Positions 1 to 7,510 of a DNA stretch of 26,151 nucleotides are shown here, piece by piece. The notes beneath the pieces were generated by a model that saw nothing but the letters and a program-made list of their open reading frames with translations, did no database searches and was not told the DNA's origin. How positions within the stretch are numbered: position 1 is the stretch's first letter; every line of letters starts with the position of its first letter. The stretch is from HRBIN12 sp035762085 (GTDB taxonomy: Bacteria; Actinomycetota; UBA4738; HRBIN12), in assembly GCA_035762085.1 (NCBI GenBank), contig DASTPT010000122.1:1-26151 (forward strand). Reading direction: 5' to 3'. The position numbers and the translations under genes were made by a program.

Positions 1-1
1 C

Positions 2-3000
2 GCGGCCGCCCCGGCGGTCGAGGCAACCGCAGAGCGCCGGCTGGTCACGGTCCTGTTCACCGACCTCGTCGGCTTCACCAGCCTGGCCGAGGACCGCGAC
101 CCGGAGGCCGTGCGCGAGCTGCTCAGCCGCTACTTCGACACCGCCACCGAGGCGGTGAAGCTCCATGGCGGGACCGTCGAGAAGTTCATCGGCGACGCCG
201 TCATGGCGGTGTTCGGCGTCCCGCTCCTTCACGAGGACGACGCCCTGCGCGCAGTCCGGGCCGCCGAGGGCATGCGCGCCGCGCTCGAGGCGCTGAACGC
301 GGACCTCGAGCGCGACCACGGGGTGGGGCTCTCGGCGCGGATCGGCGTCAGTACCGGCGAGGTCGTGGCCGGTGACGTCTCGGCGGGACAGCGCCTGGTC
401 ACCGGGGACGCCGTGAACGTCGCGGCTCGCCTCGAGCAGGCGGCGCGCCCGGGTGAGATCCTGCTCGGAGAGCCGACCTACCGGCTCGTCCGGGACGCCG
501 TGGAGGTCGAGGCGGTCGACCCGCTCGAGCTCAAGGGCAAGGCCGAGCCGACGCCGGCCTACCGGCTCACGGCCGTCCGCCAGGACGTCCAGGGTCACGC
601 ACGGCACCTCGACTCCCCGATGGTCGGTCGCGCGAAGGAGCTCGACCTGCTCGCGCACGCCCTCGATCGCGCGGTGACCGAGCGAACGTCTCACCTGTTC
701 ACGCTGCTCGGCTCTGCCGGCGTCGGGAAGTCCCGACTGGTCGCCGAGTTCCTCGCCGGCGGTGCCGCCGGGACGACCGTCCTGCGCGGGCGGTGCCTGT
801 CCTACGGCGAGGGGATCACGTTCTTCCCTCTCGCGGAGGCGATCCTGCAAGCCGCGGGCGTCGACCAGACGGACGACCTCACCGCCGCTCGAGCCAAGCT
901 GACGTCGCTGCTCGACGGCGCCGATGCTTCGGACCGGATCTCCCCGCTCGTCGCCGGGGTGCTCTCGTGGGACGAGCCGGGCGCGACGGAGGACGCCTTC
1001 TGGGCCGTGCGCAAGCTCGTGGAGCACCTCGCCCGCGACCGGCCGCTCGTCCTGGTCTTCGACGACGTCCACTGGGCCGAGCCGACGTTCCTCGACCTCG
1101 TCGAGCACCTCGCCGACTGGACGCGCGATGCGGCGCTGCTGCTCGTCTGCGTCGCCCGCCCCGAGCTCCTCGAGCTGCGCCCGAACTGGGCCGGCGGGAA
1201 GCTGAACGCCACGTCGATCCTGCTTGAGCCGCTCGATGGCGATGCCGCGTCGACGCTGCTCGACAACCTGCTGGGCCGCGCCGAGATCCCGGCGGCGGCG
1301 CGCGCCAGGATCCTCGAGGGGGCCGACGGGAACCCGCTGTTCGTCGAGGAGATGCTCGGCATGCTGATCGACGACGGGCTCCTGCGGTTCGACGATGGCG
1401 CGTGGCGGGCCGTCGAGAACCTCGCCGACATCACCGTGCCGCCCACGATCCAGCTGCTCCTCGCGGCGCGGCTCGACCGACTGGACGCCGAGGAGCGGGC
1501 GGTGATCGAGCGGGGTGCCGTCGAGGGGAAGGTCTTCCACACCGGCGCCGTGGCCGCCCTCGCGCCCGACGTCCTCCGGCCACACGTGCCGAGCCGGCTC
1601 CTGGCGCTCGCGCGCAAGGAGCTGATCCGGCCGGATCGCGCCGAGTTCGCCGGCGAGGACGCCTTCCGCTTCCGCCATCTGCTGATCCGCGACGCCGCCT
1701 ACCACGCGATGCCGAAAGAGCACCGCGCCGACCTCCACGAGCGCTTCGCGCGATGGCTCGAAGACGTGGCGGGCGAACGCGCCGCCGAGTACGAGGAGAT
1801 CCTCGGCTACCACCTCGAGCAGGCGTATCGGTTCCGCACGGAGCTCGGACCGGAGGACGAACGCGCGCGGGCGATCGCGGACGCCGCCGCCGAGCGGCTG
1901 CTGAGCTCCGCGGTGCGGGCCGAGGCGCGCGAGGACTACCGGTCGATGAGACAGCTGCTTCGACGCTCGGTGGACCTCGCACGGGGACGGCGCCGGGTCG
2001 AGGCGACGCTCCTGTGGGCCGAGGCCGAGTTCCAGCTCGGCGATTACCTCGCGGCGGCGGACCGCGCCCGCGAGGCGATGGCGATGGCGATCGACGAGGG
2101 TGACCGGGTGCTCGCGTTGCGGGCGGAGCTCGTGCTGGTGGAGTCGCTCGGACAGACCGACCCCGGTCAGCGCCTCTCGTCCACGATGGCCGCGATCACG
2201 CGCATCCGCCGCGAGCTCCAGGGCGAGGCCGACGAGCCGGCGCTCGTCCAGGCGGTCCTCGCCGAGGCACGGCACGAGTTCTACGCCGGCCGCTGCGACC
2301 ATGCGCGAGAGGTCGTCGAGGAGATCGCCTCGAGGTCGTCGCACCTCCGCGCGACCCATCGCCGGGAGCTCGCGGTCATGCTCGGCGTCTCCGCGTACTT
2401 CGGGAGCACACCGATCGACGACGCGCTCGCGCTCCGCGACCGGATCGAGCGGCTCGCGCCCGGCGGCGTCGTGTCGGTCGCGCTCTTCGCGAACGCTCGC
2501 TTCCCGCTGCTCGCGATGGCGGGGCGCGCCGACGAGGCGCTCGAGGCCGCACGGCTGGCGGACCGGCTGTGGGGCGAGATCGCGAATCCCGGGTTGGAGA
2601 TGACCAGGTACCAGGGACTCGGCGAGGGCTTCACCCATCTGGGGCTGCTCGACGAGGCGGAGCGCAGCTTCCGTCGCGGTGTCGAGATCCTCGATTCGCT
2701 CGGCGAGACGGGGTTCAACTCGACGCTGACCGCGCTCCACGGGGCCGCGCTCTGTCGCCTCGGACGGTTCGAGGAGGCGCTGGCCCAGGCCGAGCGGGCC
2801 CGCGAGCTCTCGGCCGAGGACGACTTCTCCTCGCAGGCCGCGTGGCGCAGGTCCAAGGCGTGGGCGCTCTCCGCCCGTGGGGACCACGACGAGGCCCTGC
2901 GCCTGATCGACGAGGCGACCACCATCGTCGAGGACACGGACTACCTGGACTTCCGGGGCGAGACCGCCGCGATCCGCGGCCTGGTCCTCCGGGGCGCCGG

Positions 3001-3118
3001 GCGCGTGGAGGAGGCTCGCGCCGCGTACCGTCAGGCGCTCGAGTGCTACGAGCGCAAGGGCGCCGTCCTCGCGGCCGATCGCATCCGGCGGGAGCTCGAA
3101 GCGCTCGACGAGGGCTGA
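2..3118 (+). CDS. Class III adenylate/guanylate cyclase - AAA ATPase - TPR protein (5' partial)
   Basis: The reading frame is open from the left edge, so the N-terminus is missing; 1038 residues are visible. In window numbering the cyclase domain spans about residues 12-175. The metal-binding aspartates are D21 (in FTDLVGF) and D65 (in EKFIGDAVMAVFG), and the nucleotide and transition-state residues are kept in GDAVNVAAR. An AAA/STAND-like ATPase follows: Walker A GSAGVGKS with K243, and a Walker B-like VFDDVHW with D354/D355. From about residue 560 to the end come TPR-like helical pairs rich in Ala, Glu and Arg. The family is a cytoplasmic signal integrator that makes a cyclic nucleotide, with the ATPase/TPR part probably gating it; the input signal is unknown. 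Paralogues in this window suggest that one or two zinc ribbons precede the cyclase beyond the edge. A GTG at 110 is internal to the cyclase domain and is not the start. Confidence 0.93.
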   Translation, partial: AAAPAVEATAERRLVTVLFTDLVGFTSLAEDRDPEAVRELLSRYFDTATEAVKLHGGTVEKFIGDAVMAVFGVPLLHEDDALRAVRAAEGMRAALEALNADLERDHGVGLSARIGVSTGEVVAGDVSAGQRLVTGDAVNVAARLEQAARPGEILLGEPTYRLVRDAVEVEAVDPLELKGKAEPTPAYRLTAVRQDVQGHARHLDSPMVGRAKELDLLAHALDRAVTERTSHLFTLLGSAGVGKSRLVAEFLAGGAAGTTVLRGRCLSYGEGITFFPLAEAILQAAGVDQTDDLTAARAKLTSLLDGADASDRISPLVAGVLSWDEPGATEDAFWAVRKLVEHLARDRPLVLVFDDVHWAEPTFLDLVEHLADWTRDAALLLVCVARPELLELRPNWAGGKLNATSILLEPLDGDAASTLLDNLLGRAEIPAAARARILEGADGNPLFVEEMLGMLIDDGLLRFDDGAWRAVENLADITVPPTIQLLLAARLDRLDAEERAVIERGAVEGKVFHTGAVAALAPDVLRPHVPSRLLALARKELIRPDRAEFAGEDAFRFRHLLIRDAAYHAMPKEHRADLHERFARWLEDVAGERAAEYEEILGYHLEQAYRFRTELGPEDERARAIADAAAERLLSSAVRAEAREDYRSMRQLLRRSVDLARGRRRVEATLLWAEAEFQLGDYLAAADRAREAMAMAIDEGDRVLALRAELVLVESLGQTDPGQRLSSTMAAITRIRRELQGEADEPALVQAVLAEARHEFYAGRCDHAREVVEEIASRSSHLRATHRRELAVMLGVSAYFGSTPIDDALALRDRIERLAPGGVVSVALFANARFPLLAMAGRADEALEAARLADRLWGEIANPGLEMTRYQGLGEGFTHLGLLDEAERSFRRGVEILDSLGETGFNSTLTALHGAALCRLGRFEEALAQAERARELSAEDDFSSQAAWRRSKAWALSARGDHDEALRLIDEATTIVEDTDYLDFRGETAAIRGLVLRGAGRVEEARAAYRQALECYERKGAVLAADRIRRELEALDEG

Positions 3119-3138
3119 GCGGCCTCGCCCACGCGTCG

Positions 3139-3168
3139 TACCCTGGGCGCTCACCGCACGATGCGGTG
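3139..3168 (+). promoter_or_regulatory. Putative -10 element and 5' stem-loop of the sigma factor transcript
   Basis: TACCCT at 3139-3144 fits the TANNNT -10 hexamer used across this window and predicts a transcript start near 3151. The first bases of that transcript would form a perfect 7-bp hairpin, CACCGCA-cga-TGCGGTG (3152-3168). A GGGGAGGGA Shine-Dalgarno follows just before the ATG at 3193. The hairpin could protect the mRNA 5' end; this is inferred from position only. Confidence 0.4.
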
Positions 3169-3192
3169 GCGGAAACCCATGGGGAGGGACGG

Positions 3193-4170
3193 ATGCCGAC
3201 GACGACCCAGCGGCCGGCGGACCTGGAGCGCGAGCTCGAGCCGTACCGGGCCGAGCTCACCGCCTACGCGTACCGGATGCTCGGGTCCGCGTTCGAGGCC
3301 GAGGACGCGGTGCAGGAGACGATGCTCCGCGCCTGGCGGAGCCTCGATCGGTTCGAGGGTCGCTCCTCGGTCCGCTCGTGGCTGTACCGGATCGCGACGA
3401 ACGTGTGCCTGGACATGCTGACCGGGAAGGAGCGCCGCGCGCGTCCGATGGACCTCGAGGACGCGAGGCCCGCGACCACGCCGCTCCCCGAACCGCTCCC
3501 CGAGGGCACCTGGATCCTGCCGGTCCCCGACGGGCGGCTCGTGCCCGAGGTCGCCGACCCGGCCGAGCTCGCCGAGTCGCGCGAGACGATCCGCCTCGCC
3601 TTCGTCGCCGCGCTCCAGCACCTGCCGCCCAGGCAGCGGGCGGTGCTGATCCTGCGGGAGGTCTTGCGCTGGAAGGCCTCGGAGGTGGCCGAGTTGCTCC
3701 AGACCTCGGTCGCGTCGGTGAACAGCGCGCTCCAGCGCGCGCGAGCCACGCTCGAGAAGGTGGATGTCGAGGACACCGACACGTTCCGTCCGATGGACGA
3801 GGAGCAGCGCGCGCTGCTGGCGCGGTACGTCGACGCCTTCGAGCGCTACGACATGGACTCGCTCACCGCGCTGCTGCACGAGGACGCCACCTGGTCGATG
3901 CCGCCGTACGCCCTGTGGCTGCGGACCCACGACGATATCCGGGCCTGGTGCCTCGGGCCCGGGGTCGGCTGCTCCGGCTCGCGGCTGATCCCCGTCGTCG
4001 CGAACGGGTCGCCGGGCTTCGGTCAGTACAAGCCGGCTCCGAGCGGGCTCGAGCCGTGGTCGCTCCAGGTCCTCGAGATCTCACGCGGCCGGATCGCCGG
4101 GATCAGCTTCTTCCTGGACACCGAGCGCCTGTTCCCGCTGTTCGGCTTGCCGGCGCGTCTGGACGCCTGA
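3193..4170 (+). CDS. ECF RNA polymerase sigma factor with SnoaL-like C-terminal domain (SigX5 / TIGR02960 type)
   Basis: 325 residues. Sigma region 2 (about residues 14-80) has the core-binding AYRMLGSAFEAEDAVQET and RSWLYRIATN segments. Region 4 (about 141-190) has LPPRQRAVLILREVL and an HTH ending SVASVNSALQRARATLEK. The last 120 residues form a SnoaL/NTF2-like domain with W-S-M-P-P and the GPGVGC...GFGQYK segments typical of the TIGR02960 family. In related ECF sigmas such a C-terminal extension modulates promoter binding in place of a separate anti-sigma factor. ATG 3193 was chosen for its GGGGAGGGA ribosome site and because region 2 follows at once. The 3' end overlaps the convergent STAS gene by 90 bp. 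No anti-sigma factor gene lies next to it. Its target promoters cannot be read from this window. Confidence 0.92.
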   Translation: MPTTTQRPADLERELEPYRAELTAYAYRMLGSAFEAEDAVQETMLRAWRSLDRFEGRSSVRSWLYRIATNVCLDMLTGKERRARPMDLEDARPATTPLPEPLPEGTWILPVPDGRLVPEVADPAELAESRETIRLAFVAALQHLPPRQRAVLILREVLRWKASEVAELLQTSVASVNSALQRARATLEKVDVEDTDTFRPMDEEQRALLARYVDAFERYDMDSLTALLHEDATWSMPPYALWLRTHDDIRAWCLGPGVGCSGSRLIPVVANGSPGFGQYKPAPSGLEPWSLQVLEISRGRIAGISFFLDTERLFPLFGLPARLDA

Positions 4171-4464
4171 GGGCGGGCCGACGTCCAGGACGTCGCGCAG
4201 CCCCAGGAGCTCGAGGGCCTCGCGCAGGGCGGCGCCCGCCCCCCGGAACCGGACGCCTCGGCCCAGCCGCCGGGCGGTGAGCTGCAACCGGGCCAGCGCC
4301 TCGATCGTGCCGTCCTCCGGCGTCTCGAGGTCGCGGACGTCGCAGACGAGCGGGTCGGCGCCCAGGAGCAGCAGGGCCCGCGCGCGCTCGCAGATGCCCG
4401 GGATGTCGGCCCGCACGATCGGGCCGCTCAGGACCAGCACCGCCGGTCGCTCGGCGTCCGCCAT
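4081..4464 (-). CDS. STAS-domain protein (anti-sigma-factor-antagonist-like)
   Basis: 127 residues with a single STAS fold: strand VLVLSGPI near the N-terminus, then CDVRDL, then a helix EALARLQLTARRLG, then VRFRGAG and LRELLxLLGL-like segments. Phospho-switch STAS proteins carry D-S-S-G after the central strand. Here the equivalent stretch is T-P-E-D-G, so a phosphorylatable serine is not evident. The domain is complete by about residue 98. Residues 99-127 (Q/E/A-rich) lie wholly within DNA antisense to the sigma factor and look like a run-on tail. The gene converges with the sigma gene, but STAS proteins are not known to control ECF sigmas directly, so a link is speculative. The start is ATG 4464. 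A TACCGT (4473-4468) sits only 3 nt before it, too close for the leaderless spacing used elsewhere. Confidence 0.8.
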   Translation of the reverse strand: MADAERPAVLVLSGPIVRADIPGICERARALLLLGADPLVCDVRDLETPEDGTIEALARLQLTARRLGRGVRFRGAGAALREALELLGLRDVLDVGPPSGVQTRRQAEQREQALGVQEEADPGDPAA

Positions 4465-4530
4465 CGAACGGTAGACGGCCCCACCGGTGCGGACTCATCG
4501 CAGGAGGGCGCCCGGGTCCGCGACCTGCCG

Positions 4531-4536
4531 TAGGGT
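4531..4536 (+). promoter_or_regulatory. -10 hexamer TAGGGT, leaderless start of the winged-helix gene
   Basis: TAGGGT ends 8 nt before GTG 4545, so transcription would begin at or within 1-2 nt of the start codon. No Shine-Dalgarno is visible. No convincing -35 was seen. Confidence 0.5.
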
Positions 4537-4544
4537 GAGCGTCC

Positions 4545-5726
4545 GTGAGGACGATCGGCGTCGAGGAACGCCGCGCGCGGCTCGGCCTGCGGCATGCGCT
4601 CGCGCGGCCTGCCGCGTCCGTCGAGGAGGCCGCGGAGGCGCTCGTGGGACTGCACTCGAGCGACCCGGCCACCGTATACCTCTCGGCTCGGGCGCGGGTC
4701 CGCGGGTTCGTCCCGGCTCACCTGGAGGACGCGCTCTACGAGCGGCGGGCGCTCGTCCGGATGCTCGGGATGCGTCGGACGCTGTTCGTCGTTCCCCTCG
4801 AGGTGGCGGCCACCATGGACGCGGCGTGCACGAAGGCGCTCGCGCCGGGGGAGCGCCGGCGTCTGGTCGGCATGCTCGAGGACCAGGGCGTCGCACGGAG
4901 GGGACAGGGCGAGCGCTGGGTGAGGCGGGTCGCCGCAGAGACGTTCGAGGCGCTCGGCCGCCGTGAGCAGGCGACGGCGCGCGAGCTCACGAAGGAGGTC
5001 CCCGACCTCGGCGCCAAGCTCGTCTTCGGCGAGGGCAAGACGTGGGGCGGCACGGTCGGTGTCTCGACCCGCGTGCTGTTCCTGCTGGCCACGGAGGGGA
5101 GGATCGTGCGGGCCCGCCCGGTGGGTTCCTGGACCTCGGGGCAGTACCGCTGGGCGCGGGTCGAGACGTGGCTCGGCTCCCCGCTCCCGAAGGTCGAGCA
5201 CGCCCACGCCTCCGCGGACCTGCTGCGACGCTGGCTGCGCGCGTTCGGACCCGGCACGTCGACGGACATCCGTTGGTGGACCGGCTGGACCGCCGCGCTC
5301 ACGACGAAGACGCTCGCGGCCGTCGGCGCCGTCCAGGTCGCGCTCGAGGACGGCGCGACCGGGTACGTGCTGCCCGAGGACGTGGAGCCGGCGAAGGATC
5401 CCGGCCGGTGGGTCGCGCTCCTGCCCAGCCTGGATCCCACGATCATGGGGTGGAAGGAGCGCGCGTGGATCCTCGGCGACCACGGGACCGCGCTGTTCGA
5501 TCGCAACGGGAACGCCGGCCCGACGGTCTGGGTGGACGGCCGCGTCGTCGGCGGATGGGGGCAGGCGGACGACGGCACCATCGTGGTCGAGCTGCTCGAG
5601 CGCGTCGACGCCCGGACGCGCCGGGCGATCGACGCCGAGCGCGAGCGCCTGCGCGATTGGCTGGGGGACGTGCGGATCAAGCCACGGTTCCGCACGCCGC
5701 TCGAGCTCTCGCTGTCGAAGCGCTGA
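4545..5726 (+). CDS. Winged-helix DNA-binding protein of the AlkZ/YcaQ-like (HTH_42) family
   Basis: 393 residues, a normal length for the HTH_42/DUF1006 family, which folds as three tandem winged-helix domains and includes the bacterial DNA glycosylases AlkZ and AlkX. Recognisable segments are ALVGLHSSDPATVYLSARAR (about 33-52), LVRMLGMRRTLFVVP (about 70-84), GTSTDIRWWTGW (mid-protein), LLPSLDPTIMGWK and the C-terminal VGGWGQADDGTIVVELLE. AlkZ carries a catalytic Q-x-Q, and YcaQ a Q-x-D, at the position where this protein reads H-S-S-D. Glycosylase activity by the known mechanism is therefore doubtful, and DNA binding is the safer call. GTG 4545 is the start because it is the first in-frame start after the leaderless-type promoter and the fold begins at once. 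It is divergent from the STAS gene. Confidence 0.82.
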   Translation: MRTIGVEERRARLGLRHALARPAASVEEAAEALVGLHSSDPATVYLSARARVRGFVPAHLEDALYERRALVRMLGMRRTLFVVPLEVAATMDAACTKALAPGERRRLVGMLEDQGVARRGQGERWVRRVAAETFEALGRREQATARELTKEVPDLGAKLVFGEGKTWGGTVGVSTRVLFLLATEGRIVRARPVGSWTSGQYRWARVETWLGSPLPKVEHAHASADLLRRWLRAFGPGTSTDIRWWTGWTAALTTKTLAAVGAVQVALEDGATGYVLPEDVEPAKDPGRWVALLPSLDPTIMGWKERAWILGDHGTALFDRNGNAGPTVWVDGRVVGGWGQADDGTIVVELLERVDARTRRAIDAERERLRDWLGDVRIKPRFRTPLELSLSKR

Positions 5727-5751
5727 CGGCTCGCGCGGAGCTCACTATCGT
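5723..5751 (+). promoter_or_regulatory. Promoter CTGACG-N17-TATCGT for the nitroreductase gene
   Basis: CTGACG (5723-5728, close to TTGACA) is separated by exactly 17 nt from TATCGT (5746-5751), which ends 7 nt before ATG 5759. The -35 covers the stop codon of the winged-helix gene. The nitroreductase thus has its own leaderless promoter and is not simply co-transcribed. Confidence 0.55.
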
Positions 5752-5758
5752 TCCGGAC

Positions 5759-6274
5759 ATGGAGACCTGGGACACGCTGCGCGGTCGCCGGAACGTCCGG
5801 GCGTACGAGGATCGCCCGATCGCGCGGGAGGACATGGACCGCATCCTCGAGGCCGGGCGACGGAGCCCGTCGTCGATGAACCAGCAGGCGTGGGATTTCG
5901 TCGTCGTGACCGAGCGGGAGCGCCTGCGCGACCTGTCCCGGACGTGGCGCTACGCGGCGCACGTCGGCTCGTCGGCCGCGACGATCGCGCTGTGCATGCC
6001 CACGTCCCAGGATGCGGACGATCGCGAGACGTTCCAGTACGACCTCGGCCAGGTGACGATGTCGATGATGCTCGCGGCGGCGGACCTGGGGATCGGGAGC
6101 GGCCACGCCTCGGTCGGCGACCAGCCGCTCGCGCGCGAGGTCCTCGGCCTCCCCGAGGACCGGGAGTGCGCCGTGCTCATCGCGCTCGGCTACCCGCGGG
6201 ACCGGCCGCTGCGTCCGATGGTCCGGCCCGACCGACGACCCCTCGACGACGTCGTCCACCGCGAGCGCTGGTAG
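5759..6274 (+). CDS. Short nitroreductase-family FMN oxidoreductase
   Basis: 171 residues. The N-terminus RRNVRAYEDRPI carries the basic FMN-phosphate contacts of the family. It is followed by APxASSMNQQAW-type SPSSMNQQAWDFVVV (about 38-52), the central MMLAAADLGIGSG helix, and a C-terminal ALGYPRDRPLRP. The family uses FMN and NAD(P)H to reduce nitro groups, quinones or related electrophiles, and the substrate here is unknown. At about 170 residues it is the short version, with a reduced middle segment. ATG 5759 is preceded by a good promoter at leaderless spacing. Its neighbours (DNA-binding protein before, cupredoxin after) have no obvious shared pathway. Confidence 0.87.
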   Translation: METWDTLRGRRNVRAYEDRPIAREDMDRILEAGRRSPSSMNQQAWDFVVVTERERLRDLSRTWRYAAHVGSSAATIALCMPTSQDADDRETFQYDLGQVTMSMMLAAADLGIGSGHASVGDQPLAREVLGLPEDRECAVLIALGYPRDRPLRPMVRPDRRPLDDVVHRERW

Positions 6275-6356
6275 ACCTGTCGCCCGACATCATCGGGGGG
6301 GAAACCAGAGAGCGGATCCGGTGGCTGTCGGGATGGGAGCCAGACGCCCGAGCGCC

Positions 6357-6362
6357 TAGCCT
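6357..6362 (+). promoter_or_regulatory. -10 hexamer TAGCCT, leaderless start of the cupredoxin gene
   Basis: TAGCCT ends 7 nt before ATG 6370, with no Shine-Dalgarno between. A 5-bp hairpin CCCGA-catca-TCGGG at 6283-6297, just after the nitroreductase stop, may end the previous transcript, but it has no T-tract. Confidence 0.5.
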
Positions 6363-6369
6363 GCCCGAC

Positions 6370-6768
6370 ATGGATACCCACACCGCACCCACCAGCCGTT
6401 CCCACAGGATCCGCCTCGGGCTCGTCCTGGGCACGCTCGTCGCGGCGCTCGCGCTCGGGGCGTGTGCCCACGAGCCGTCCGGCGACGTGCATCAGGGGCC
6501 GGGCGGCCCGGACGCCGTCCGCGTCGTGATGACCGACGACGAGTTCGACCCCGCCGAGCTGCGCCTGGAGGCCGGGACGGAGGTCACGGTCGAGACCCGC
6601 AACGAGGGCGACGCCGGGCACAACTTCACGGTCGACGACCTCGGCGTCTCGACCGGCACGGTCGAGCCGGGCGGCGTCGTCTCGGCGACGTTCACGGTCC
6701 CGAGCCAGGCGACCGAGTTCCGCTGCACGTTCCACCCCGGCATGCGGGGCGAGATCGTCCCCGCGTGA
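6370..6768 (+). CDS. Cupredoxin-domain lipoprotein (type 1 copper)
   Basis: 132 residues. A basic N-terminus and the hydrophobic stretch LGLVLGTLVAALALGAC end in a lipobox (L-G-A-C), so the protein is probably lipid-anchored on the outer face of the membrane. The rest is one cupredoxin domain. The four ligands of a type 1 copper site are present: H84 (in AGHNF), C119, H122 and M125 (in RCTFHPGM). It resembles plastocyanin/amicyanin-type single-domain electron carriers, and the redox partner is not in the window. ATG 6370 sits at leaderless distance from its promoter. It could alternatively serve as a copper-binding protein without electron transfer. Confidence 0.9.
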   Translation: MDTHTAPTSRSHRIRLGLVLGTLVAALALGACAHEPSGDVHQGPGGPDAVRVVMTDDEFDPAELRLEAGTEVTVETRNEGDAGHNFTVDDLGVSTGTVEPGGVVSATFTVPSQATEFRCTFHPGMRGEIVPA

Positions 6769-6777
6769 TCCGCGGGG

Positions 6778-6814
6778 TAGCCTGACCCGACCCGTCCGGC
6801 GCGGGAGGGTCGAG
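6778..6814 (+). promoter_or_regulatory. -10 hexamer TAGCCT with short leader and Shine-Dalgarno
   Basis: TAGCCT (6778-6783) begins 9 nt after the cupredoxin stop codon. A GGGAGGG ribosome site (about 6803-6809) precedes ATG 6815. The spacing predicts a leader of about 25 nt, in contrast to the leaderless genes around it. Confidence 0.4.
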
Positions 6815-7510
6815 ATGACGGTCCGCATGGTTCCGGGGTTCCTGCCGAGCACGTCCGGGTTCCGGTTCGCGAACTCGTTCCCCAAGGTCCCGCTCCGCCG
6901 GATCGGGATCCCGGGCGTGGTCAGCCTGGGCATCGGCGACGCGTCGAACGGGCTGTGCGGCGGGATGGTGTTCGCGGCCCGCGACCACTTCGAGGCCGGG
7001 GTGGCCGTTCCGCCCGCGACGACGGCGCCGAGCGAGGGCCCGCTGTTCGAGTACCTGGTGGACCGGCTCTTCGACAGCTTCCAGCTACCGAACGGTCCCG
7101 CTCGGTACCTGCTGCTGATGAACCCGCTCCTGTCCGACGGGGAGACGGTGTGGAGCCGTCTCGGGATCGCCCCGCACGGGCGTATCTGGCGGATCGTGCA
7201 CGAGGAGTGGCCGAAGGTCCGCGCCGAGATCGACGCCGGTCATCCCGCGGCGCTCGGCCTGGTGCGCATCCGCTCGGTGGACCCGTTCGACCTGAAGCAC
7301 AACCACCAGGTCCTCGCGTACGGCTACCGCCTGGAGGGCTCGACGCTGACCCTGCATCTGTACGATCCGAACCGGCCTGGCGACGACGACGTGCGGCTGT
7401 CGATGGATCTGGCGGACGCGAACCGCCGGCCCACGACGGTGCCGGCCTCGCGCCCGGTGCTCTCGTTCTTCCGGGTGAGCTACTCGCCCTCGATCCCGCC
7501 GCCCGCGTAG
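6815..7510 (+). CDS. Papain-like-fold (C39-like) protein of unknown function
   Basis: 231 residues, no signal peptide and no membrane segment. Motifs suggest a cysteine-peptidase-like active site. C48 lies in NGLCGGMVFAARDHF at the start of a helix, H164 in KHNHQVLAYGY, and D184 in LYDPNRPGDDD. The order C-H-D and the small residues after the cysteine match the C39-like/papain-like arrangement. Such proteins may be hydrolases, transglutaminase-like enzymes or inactive homologues, and no substrate is evident. Most residues outside these motifs are unfamiliar. ATG 6815 has a good Shine-Dalgarno. The 3' end overlaps the convergent methyltransferase gene by 31 bp. The enzymatic role is inferred from motif order only. 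Confidence 0.68.
   Translation: MTVRMVPGFLPSTSGFRFANSFPKVPLRRIGIPGVVSLGIGDASNGLCGGMVFAARDHFEAGVAVPPATTAPSEGPLFEYLVDRLFDSFQLPNGPARYLLLMNPLLSDGETVWSRLGIAPHGRIWRIVHEEWPKVRAEIDAGHPAALGLVRIRSVDPFDLKHNHQVLAYGYRLEGSTLTLHLYDPNRPGDDDVRLSMDLADANRRPTTVPASRPVLSFFRVSYSPSIPPPA

Noticed and set aside
4468..4473. Minus-strand TACCGT as a leaderless promoter for the STAS gene
   Set aside because: It ends only 3 nt before the ATG, so the transcript would start inside the coding sequence. It would fit only if an internal GTG were the real start, and the STAS fold needs the upstream residues.
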